A stretch of 5,670 bases of DNA from Treponema sp. UBA3819 (GTDB taxonomy: Bacteria > Spirochaetota > Spirochaetia > Treponematales > Treponemataceae): contig DFDV01000126.1 in the NCBI GenBank assembly GCA_002369025.1, forward strand, positions 1 to 5,670, read 5' to 3'. Positions 1-5,274 of this stretch are shown here, one piece after another. A program made the translations under genes and the position numbers. The notes under the pieces are model-generated. The model saw nothing but the letters and a program-made list of their open reading frames with translations. It did no database searches and was not told the DNA's origin. Each line of letters begins with the position of its first letter. Position 1 is the stretch's first letter.

Positions 1-32
1 TCGTTTTTATCATCAGCAGAAGCAGCCTTCAT
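1..32 (-). CDS. possible 5' end of a gene downstream of cheB (partial)
   Basis: On the minus strand an ATG at 32-30 opens a frame that stays open to the window edge and encodes MKAASADDKN. A weak ribosome-binding candidate (CAGG, about 9 nt before the ATG) precedes it. It would start 60 nt after the cheB stop codon in the same orientation, so it could be a third gene of the cheR-cheB transcript. Only ten codons are visible and nothing about the product can be recognised. The frame may equally be chance. Confidence 0.35.
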   Translation of the reverse strand, partial: MKAASADDKN

Positions 33-92
33 TTTTCAAAACCTGAAATCCTGCAGGTCCTGTAAGATTTCATAGCATTTATTTCTGTCTTT

Positions 93-1325
93 CTATGCCA
101 GAACGTGTTCCCGGGCAAGTTTACTGATTTCATCAGCCATCTGCTCAAGCGGAACCTGTTTTTGCACGGCACCCAGTTCATTGGCAACCCTGGGCATACC
201 GTATACAACAGATGATTTTTCATCCTGCCCCAGAGTCCATGCACCCTGCTTGCGCATTTCTGCCAGCTGTACTGCACCATCCTTACCCATACCGGTCATG
301 ATGACGCCCAGTGCCTTATTCTGGTAGATTTTTGCAACGCTTTCAAAGAGAACATCTGCAGAGGGACGGTGACCGTTGCGCTGGGGCTCCTGAGACAGTC
401 TGATGACGTTCTTAAAGCCTTCCTGCTCCACAACAATGTGGTAGTTACCCGGCGCGATGTAAATATGTCCGCCTTCAATTTTATCTCCGTCTTCCGCCTC
501 TTTTACTTCCAGAGCACAGATACGGTTCAAACTGTTTGCAAATTCCTTGGTAAAGCCGGCCGGCATATGCTGAACAACCAGAATCGGCTGCTTCAGGCGC
601 GGGTCAATCATCTTAAAGACATCGCGCAATGCATTGGGACCGCCGGTAGAAATACCAATGGCAATGATATCGATTCTGCCACCCTTGCGGAGGGGAGTAA
701 TAACCGGAATCTCTTTGGGCTTACCAGCAAGACTTGCCTTAAGCGCTTCACTTGCCTTACGGGCTGCATCGGCTTTATTTGCAGTTTCTTTTTCAAGGAA
801 CTCATTAGCCTTGTCTTCGCCCATAACGCCCTGCAGTTTACGCTTGATGGCGCGGTCAGAAGCAATCTGAACATAGAAGTCATCGCGATAGACTGTCTTT
901 CCATGCAGGCGGGCATACTGTCCACCGTAGGAAGAAATCATTTCTATCAGCTGGTCAGCAACTTCACTGATATCTGCAGAAATTGAACCGTTAGGCTTGG
1001 TGATAAAGTCAGCCGCACCCAATTCCAGACACTGCATGGTAACTGCAGCACCCTTTTCTGCAATACTTGACAGAATGATTACCGGAACACGAATGCGGTT
1101 TTCCTTGCGGTACTTTAAGAATTCAACGCCCGTCATAACAGGCATTTCAATATCAAGGACAATGACATCGGGATTGCATTTGGGGATTTTGTCAATCAAA
1201 TCCTTTCCATTCTCAGCCTTGCCGACAACATGCATACCGGGCACACTTTCAATTGCACGGCTTACCAGATTGCGCATCAATGCTGAGTCATCACATACCA
1301 ATACCGAAATATCATCCATTGCCAT
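93..1325 (-). CDS. cheB: CheB, chemotaxis protein-glutamate methylesterase/deamidase
   Basis: This cytoplasmic enzyme removes methyl groups from receptor glutamates (and deamidates receptor glutamines) when phosphorylated by CheA, opposing CheR during adaptation. The 410-residue protein has an N-terminal receiver domain (about 5-125) with acidic pair Asp12/Asp13, phospho-acceptor Asp58 in VLDIEMP, Ser86/Ser87 and Lys110. The C-terminal methylesterase domain (about 217-405) shows the expected triad: Ser226 in GISTGG, His253 in QHMP and Asp349 in TGMGKDGA. The linker between the domains (about 130-215) is long, Lys/Ala-rich and probably helical. It makes the protein about 60 residues longer than the 349-residue E. 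coli CheB. The first Met is preferred over Met3 because AAGGAG lies 6 nt upstream of it. The gene starts 28 nt after cheR, so the two are probably cotranscribed. Confidence 0.97.
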   Translation of the reverse strand: MAMDDISVLVCDDSALMRNLVSRAIESVPGMHVVGKAENGKDLIDKIPKCNPDVIVLDIEMPVMTGVEFLKYRKENRIRVPVIILSSIAEKGAAVTMQCLELGAADFITKPNGSISADISEVADQLIEMISSYGGQYARLHGKTVYRDDFYVQIASDRAIKRKLQGVMGEDKANEFLEKETANKADAARKASEALKASLAGKPKEIPVITPLRKGGRIDIIAIGISTGGPNALRDVFKMIDPRLKQPILVVQHMPAGFTKEFANSLNRICALEVKEAEDGDKIEGGHIYIAPGNYHIVVEQEGFKNVIRLSQEPQRNGHRPSADVLFESVAKIYQNKALGVIMTGMGKDGAVQLAEMRKQGAWTLGQDEKSSVVYGMPRVANELGAVQKQVPLEQMADEISKLAREHVLA

Positions 1326-1331
1326 TACTTA

Positions 1332-1337
1332 CTCCTT
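1332..1337 (-). promoter_or_regulatory. cheB ribosome-binding site
   Basis: The minus strand reads AAGGAG here, 6 nt before the ATG at 1325-1323. It is a strong Shine-Dalgarno match. It supports the MAMDD start rather than the second Met two codons later. It also contrasts with cheR and pyrG, which lack such a site. Confidence 0.85.
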
Positions 1338-1353
1338 GCACACCTTACTCTAC

Positions 1354-2172
1354 TTAACCGAGATTCTTCTGATAGAGACAGGCCCATGTAGTCTTAAGGA
1401 ACTCAAATTTGGTTTCCATTCCGAACAAAGACTCAGAGTGTCCGATAAAGAGGTAGGAATGAGGTGCCATTGAATTGTAAAAACGATCAATAACAGCTTT
1501 TTGTGCAGGCTCATCGAAATAGATAAGAACATTACGGCAGAAAACAACATCCAGATTGCGTACACCAGAATCGTTGCGCAGGTTATGATAGTCAAACTTT
1601 ATGTGTGACATCAGCTCCTGGGTTGCCTGATATCCCTTGTCAGTTTTTTTGAAGAAACGGTCAAGATACTTCTGGGGAATACCGGTAATGCGGGAATCAG
1701 GGTAGAATCCCTGCTGACCGACCATCAGTGACTTGAGGGAGATATCAGATGCCGTGATGTGGAATTTATAGGGCGGAGGCAACACATCGCAGAGAATCAT
1801 GGCAAGAGTATAGGGCTCTTCACCAGTAGAACAGCCTGCACTCCAGATGTTAATCGTATGGTCGCCAGTCTTTCTCTTCTGCTCAATGATATGGGGAAGA
1901 ACATAATTTACCAGCGCATCAAAATGAGGCTGATTGCGGAAGAAGCGGGTCAGGTTTGTCGTAACCGAGTCCAGCATCTTCTTCATTTCTTCCTTATCTG
2001 TGGTAATGAGCTTGTAGTACTCATCAATTGTTGCCAGCTGCTTTTCACGCAACTGCTCTTTTAACCGGCTGTCGAGAATAGACCGGTTGGTCGCCGAAAA
2101 CGTAATTCCACTCTGATCATAAATGAGTTTACGGAATTTATCAAATTCTGCATCAGTTAATAAGTCTGCCAT
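1354..2172 (-). CDS. cheR: CheR, chemotaxis receptor methyltransferase
   Basis: CheR transfers methyl groups from S-adenosylmethionine to glutamates on chemoreceptors, setting the gain that CheB resets. The 272-residue protein has the normal layout. An N-terminal helical domain (about 1-85) ends in the family motif TTNLTRFFRN (71-80). It is followed by a Rossmann methyltransferase domain with the AdoMet loop IWSAGCSTGEEPYTLAM (109-125), an acidic residue in ASDIS (141-145), and the late motif DVVFCRNVLIYF. The ATG at 2172 is chosen because it places the N-terminus where the family starts and the next in-frame Met is residue 63. No Shine-Dalgarno sequence precedes it, and the promoter upstream predicts a leaderless mRNA. 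It is the first gene of the cheR-cheB unit and is divergent from pyrG. Confidence 0.96.
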   Translation of the reverse strand: MADLLTDAEFDKFRKLIYDQSGITFSATNRSILDSRLKEQLREKQLATIDEYYKLITTDKEEMKKMLDSVTTNLTRFFRNQPHFDALVNYVLPHIIEQKRKTGDHTINIWSAGCSTGEEPYTLAMILCDVLPPPYKFHITASDISLKSLMVGQQGFYPDSRITGIPQKYLDRFFKKTDKGYQATQELMSHIKFDYHNLRNDSGVRNLDVVFCRNVLIYFDEPAQKAVIDRFYNSMAPHSYLFIGHSESLFGMETKFEFLKTTWACLYQKNLG

Positions 2173-2179
2173 AAAAGAT

Positions 2180-2208
2180 ATTATACACCCACACTTTAAA
2201 AATGTAAA
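2180..2208 (-). promoter_or_regulatory. predicted housekeeping-sigma promoter for cheR-cheB
   Basis: Read on the minus strand, TTTACA (2208-2203) is separated by exactly 17 nt from a perfect TATAAT (2185-2180). The usual spacing puts transcription start near 2173, immediately before the cheR ATG at 2172. The match to the sigma-70 consensus is close (5 of 6 and 6 of 6). The proximity to the ATG is unusual. Assignment is by motif only. Confidence 0.7.
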
Positions 2209-2227
2209 TCAAATTAAATTTTTTTAC
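2204..2227. repeat. imperfect AT-rich dyad between divergent promoters
   Basis: Outer arms GTAAA (2204-2208) and TTTAC (2223-2227) flank an inner palindrome, AAATT-A-AATTT (2211-2221). The two pairs of arms are offset by about 1 nt. The left arm overlaps the predicted -35 hexamer of cheR. It could be an operator, but the region is so AT-rich that chance symmetry is likely. Confidence 0.25.
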
Positions 2228-2233
2228 TGATTT

Positions 2234-2264
2234 TTTATCTGCATTGAAAAAAAAACACTATAAT
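2234..2264 (+). promoter_or_regulatory. predicted promoter for the pyrG-lpt operon
   Basis: A perfect TATAAT lies at 2259-2264, 14 nt before the pyrG ATG. The -35 side is weak: TTTATC (2234-2239) at 19 nt or TTATCT (2235-2240) at 18 nt are the best candidates. A run of nine A residues (2247-2255) fills part of the spacer. Start of transcription is expected near 2271, giving a leader of about 8 nt. Confidence 0.5.
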
Positions 2265-2278
2265 GGTACACTGACAGA

Positions 2279-3883
2279 ATGAGTAAGTATATATTGGTAA
2301 CAAGCGGTGTATGTTCCAGTCTTGGAAAAGGTGTAGCAACCGCATCAATCGGAAGTCTTTTGGAATGCAGCGGTCTCAAAGTTGCAATGGTCAAGTGCGA
2401 CCCCTATATCAACATTGATGCAGGAACAATCAGTCCTTATCAGCAGGGAGAAGTGTATGTCACCGAAGACGGAGCCGAAACAGACTCTGATCTGGGAACC
2501 TATTCCCGCTTTACCAATATCAGTGTAAACAGCGACAACTGTGTCACAATTGGCAAGGTATACGAAGCCGTTATCCGCAACGAACGCGCAGGACGCTACA
2601 ACGGACGCACCGTACAGGTCATCCCTCATGTAACGGACGAAATCAAGCGCCGCATCATGGCCATCGGTACAAAAACCGCTGCTGATGTAGTCATCGTAGA
2701 AGTGGGTGGTACAGTAGGCGACATCGAATCCATTCCCTTCCTGGAAGCAGTGCGTCAGTTCAGTCATGAACAGGGAAAGGGCAACTGCATTAACGTTCAC
2801 CTTACCCTGGTTCCAACGATTATCGGCGGAGAACTCAAGACAAAACCGACTCAGCACAGTGTAAAACAGCTGCAGGAAACTGGTATTCAGCCGGATGTAC
2901 TGCTCTGCCGCTGTGAACGCAAAATTGAAGACGACATGCGCAAGAAGATTGCACTTTTCTGTAACGTTTCAGTCGGTTCAGTTTTCACTTCAACAGACAT
3001 TGAAAAATCAATCTACGAGCTTCCCGTTCTCTTCCATGAACAGGGAATTGATAAAGTAATCCTTGAAAAACTGGGATTTGGAAACAAAAAGCCCAACATC
3101 AAAATCTGGACGGACTTTTTGAACAAACTGAAAAATCCTTCCAAAAAAATTACAATTGCCATGGTGGGAAAAAAGGACTATCTGGACAACTGCTACAAAA
3201 GCGTTCAGGAAAGCCTGCACCATGCGGCAACAACCACTTTTGGAGCCGAAGCAGAAATCTGCAAGATAGACGCAGAAACGCTTGAATCCTGTACGGACAT
3301 CGCTCCCTATTTTAAGTCAGTAGACGCAATCGTCATTCCGGGAAACTATGGTCAGCGTGGATTTCTGGGCCTGCTTTCAACAGTCCGCTATGCCAGGGAG
3401 AATAATATCCCCTATCTGGGAATCGATCTGGGTATGCATCTCATGGCAATCGAAACAGCGCGTTCCCTTCTGGGATGGGCAGATGCTGACTCCACAGAAT
3501 TCATGCAGCACTGCGAGCATCCCGTCATCAGTCTACCCGAAGAACAGACAGGCACTTCTGCTGCAGGCGTAGTAAAACTGGGAATTTCTCCGGTAACAGT
3601 CGTCAAAGGAACAAAGCTGCATGACGTCTACAAGACTGAAAGCATTATGGAACGCCACCGTTCAAAGTACACTTTTGACCGCCGCTACACAAATGACATG
3701 GCAGGCCAGAACCTTATTATTTCTGCCCTTGCCGCAGACGACAATCAGGCAGAAGCCTTTGAGTGGAAAAATCACCCCTGGGGATTGGGAGTACAGTTCC
3801 ATCCGGAATTTACATCACGTCCTACAAAACCGCATCCCCTCTTCAATGCCTTTATCGGAGCAGCCCTCAATCATAAAAAATGA
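2279..3883 (+). CDS. pyrG: PyrG, CTP synthase with a degenerate, probably inactive glutaminase domain
   Basis: CTP synthase makes CTP from UTP and ATP, with nitrogen from ammonia that is usually released from glutamine by its own C-terminal domain. The 534-residue protein (545 in E. coli) keeps the synthetase domain (about 1-265): SSLGKG with Lys17, KCDPYIN with Lys39, TEDGAETD, VEVGGTVGDIES with Glu141, and KTKPTQHSVK (187-196). The glutaminase domain (about 290-534) is full length and still has STEF and FHPEF with His508 and Glu510. However, the nucleophilic Cys of the LGICLGMQ motif is Asp383 (GAT at 3425-3427; motif reads LGIDLGMH), and the PGG oxyanion motif reads PGN. The GGTMRLG and RGxEG motifs linked to GTP activation are also altered. 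I infer ammonia-dependent synthesis only. The start is fixed by the family N-terminus. No Shine-Dalgarno sequence is visible. Confidence 0.96.
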   Translation: MSKYILVTSGVCSSLGKGVATASIGSLLECSGLKVAMVKCDPYINIDAGTISPYQQGEVYVTEDGAETDSDLGTYSRFTNISVNSDNCVTIGKVYEAVIRNERAGRYNGRTVQVIPHVTDEIKRRIMAIGTKTAADVVIVEVGGTVGDIESIPFLEAVRQFSHEQGKGNCINVHLTLVPTIIGGELKTKPTQHSVKQLQETGIQPDVLLCRCERKIEDDMRKKIALFCNVSVGSVFTSTDIEKSIYELPVLFHEQGIDKVILEKLGFGNKKPNIKIWTDFLNKLKNPSKKITIAMVGKKDYLDNCYKSVQESLHHAATTTFGAEAEICKIDAETLESCTDIAPYFKSVDAIVIPGNYGQRGFLGLLSTVRYARENNIPYLGIDLGMHLMAIETARSLLGWADADSTEFMQHCEHPVISLPEEQTGTSAAGVVKLGISPVTVVKGTKLHDVYKTESIMERHRSKYTFDRRYTNDMAGQNLIISALAADDNQAEAFEWKNHPWGLGVQFHPEFTSRPTKPHPLFNAFIGAALNHKK

Positions 3884-4437
3884 GATATGCTGCCCTGATT
3901 ACTGCAATCTGTATCCTCACTTCCTGCTCACTTGACTACGGAAAGTCTGTCAATGTGGAAGATTCAATTCCTGAATTCAGGTTTTCGGAAGCAAGATACT
4001 CTCAGTATGAAGACAACAAGCAGACTCTGGAACTTGCGGCAGAAAGAATTGAACAGTACAAAAGTGACGGTTCATCCTATGCCCGCAAGGCCAGTTTTAA
4101 GCGATATGATGAAAAAGGACAGGTTGAAACAGAAGGCTCCTGCGATTTGCTTTCAGCAGACACTAAGAATGAACTCTACCTGCTTTTTGACAACATCTAC
4201 ATGCATTTGCACTCACAGGACTTAAAGATTAAGGCAAAATCCCTCCGTTTTGACGCAAAAACTGAACAGATAACCTGTGGCGCTGATGATGAAGTGTCCA
4301 TCGAAAAAAAAGATACCCTCATCAGTGGCAAAGGATTCAGTGCAAGCGGCGTGAGCAAGACATTTTCCTTTGCAGACACAATCTCAGGAAAAGTCACTAC
4401 GCAGGAAGAAAATAGCGGAAAGGAAGCTGCCGAATGA
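3880..4437 (+). CDS. lptC: LptC-like lipoprotein of the lipid export (Lpt) pathway
   Basis: LptC normally receives lipopolysaccharide from the inner-membrane LptB2FG transporter and hands it to LptA. This 185-residue protein is assigned from its size (191 in E. coli), from its beta-rich repetitive sequence with short alternating strands (about 28-165), and from its place before lptA and lptB. Unlike E. coli LptC, which has an uncleaved membrane helix, it begins with a short lipoprotein signal peptide: Arg2, a hydrophobic stretch, and a lipobox LTSC with acylated Cys16. The C-terminus (about 172-185) is Glu/Lys-rich. Its ATG overlaps the pyrG TGA in ATGA and no Shine-Dalgarno sequence is seen. 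Its translation therefore probably depends on ribosomes finishing pyrG. Family identity rests partly on context. Confidence 0.8.
   Translation: MRYAALITAICILTSCSLDYGKSVNVEDSIPEFRFSEARYSQYEDNKQTLELAAERIEQYKSDGSSYARKASFKRYDEKGQVETEGSCDLLSADTKNELYLLFDNIYMHLHSQDLKIKAKSLRFDAKTEQITCGADDEVSIEKKDTLISGKGFSASGVSKTFSFADTISGKVTTQEENSGKEAAE
4419..4424 (+). promoter_or_regulatory. lptA ribosome-binding site inside lptC
   Basis: AAAGGA (4419-4424) lies within the last codons of lptC, 9 nt before the lptA ATG at 4434. It supports this start and suggests that lptA can be initiated directly as well as by coupling through the ATGA overlap. Confidence 0.65.
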
Positions 4438-5234
4438 AAAAATCTCTCTGCTTCTTTTTTCTCTCATGCCTGATTTTTCCACTTTTTTGCGAAACCATCA
4501 CCTTTAAGGCAGATTCTCTGACCGGTACCGCAGGAAGCACTTCGGACACTACTCGCATGAAGGGAAACGCTTTTGTAAAAACATCCAGCATGGAAATTTC
4601 CGCTGAAAACATTGAACTTTCCGGTGATGATTACCGCTTTATCCTGGCAGACGGAAATGTTACGGGAAAAAACCTTGAAAGCAAAATGGAATTCACCTGC
4701 GGAAAAATGCACTACGACCGTCAGACAAAAATTGCCTATCTGGAAGATGCAGTTCATCTGGTAGACACCGCAAACGAAGTTACCGCAGATGCACAGATTA
4801 TAGACTACAACCAGAACACAGAAATCGCTGTCATGCAAATCGGCATTACCCTAAAACAAAAAGACAACACCTGTACCGCAGCCTATGCCGTCTACCGCAA
4901 GAACGACAAGATTTTGGAAATGAGCGGAAATCCAAAAATCATTCAGGGTGTAGATACCTTCCGCGCCCAGGAGATTACGCTCAATCTTGATTCCCAGGAA
5001 ATCACACTGGACGGACGGGTAAGCGGTACTGTTACGGACAGCAAAAAGGAAGTTGAAAAGCCTTCCGCCAAAGATTCCGAAAAGAAGCCGGACTCAAAAA
5101 ATGCCGGCGAAAAGTCAGACGATGAAAAAGGACCGGAAGAAAAGGCAGATAAAAATACGGATCAAGCAGACACAGGTAAGTTCCCGGATAAAAATGCTCC
5201 GCCACCGGAAGAAAAATCAGGAGAAAAGAAATGA
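4434..5234 (+). CDS. lptA: LptA/OstA-family periplasmic lipid-bridge protein with a charged C-terminal tail
   Basis: LptA proteins form a periplasmic beta-jellyroll bridge that carries lipopolysaccharide or related glycolipid from LptC to LptD. The 266-residue product has a signal peptide (Lys2, Lys3, then a Phe/Leu-rich core), probably ending near residue 19. The OstA-type domain (about 20-202) shows typical motifs such as FKADSLTG, MKGNAFVKT, ISAENIEL, MEFTCGKMHYD and FRAQEITLNL. The last 64 residues (203-266) are a Lys/Glu/Asp/Pro/Ser low-complexity tail that is absent from E. coli LptA (185 residues). This tail runs directly into the equally biased start of lptB. The ATG overlaps the lptC stop in ATGA and has its own ribosome-binding site. 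The signal-peptidase site is uncertain because the -1 residue would be Cys19. Confidence 0.88.
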   Translation: MKKSLCFFFLSCLIFPLFCETITFKADSLTGTAGSTSDTTRMKGNAFVKTSSMEISAENIELSGDDYRFILADGNVTGKNLESKMEFTCGKMHYDRQTKIAYLEDAVHLVDTANEVTADAQIIDYNQNTEIAVMQIGITLKQKDNTCTAAYAVYRKNDKILEMSGNPKIIQGVDTFRAQEITLNLDSQEITLDGRVSGTVTDSKKEVEKPSAKDSEKKPDSKNAGEKSDDEKGPEEKADKNTDQADTGKFPDKNAPPPEEKSGEKK

Positions 5235-5274
5235 GTGATGAAGAGAAAGAAATAGCATCCCCGGAAGAAAAATC
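5205..5274 (+). repeat. 14-nt direct repeat spanning the lptA/lptB junction
   Basis: CCGGAAGAAAAATC occurs at 5205-5218, near the end of lptA, and again at 5261-5274, near the start of lptB. The copies are 56 nt apart. Each encodes PEEKS in its own gene, although the two genes use different frames of the chromosome. It lies inside a longer purine-rich, PEEK-coding low-complexity stretch. Confidence 0.75.
5219..5223 (+). promoter_or_regulatory. lptB ribosome-binding site inside lptA
   Basis: AGGAG (5219-5223) lies 7 nt before the ATG at 5231. This strong site is the main evidence that lptB translation begins here, and hence that the long acidic N-terminal extension is translated. Confidence 0.75.

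Noticed and set aside
41..92. An in-frame continuation after the cheB TAG (17-18 further sense codons before the next stop)
   Set aside because: The esterase domain is already complete at the TAG, and nothing in the sequence points to readthrough or a selenocysteine/pyrrolysine-like element.
369..986. A 205-codon open frame on the plus strand inside cheB
   Set aside because: It lies wholly antisense to the well-supported cheB, lacks a recognisable family signature, and is the kind of shadow frame expected opposite a real gene.
997..1473. A 158-codon plus-strand frame crossing the cheB start and cheR end
   Set aside because: It is antisense to two clear genes and the intergenic gap, and its translation shows no family features.
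2204..2227. The AT-rich dyad as a rho-independent terminator between cheR and pyrG
   Set aside because: It has no GC-rich stem and lies at the 5' ends of both divergent genes, where a terminator would make no sense.
3425..3427. The Cys-to-Asp change in PyrG as a sequencing error
   Set aside because: GAT differs from both Cys codons by at least two bases, the reading frame is intact on both sides, and other glutaminase motifs are altered as well.
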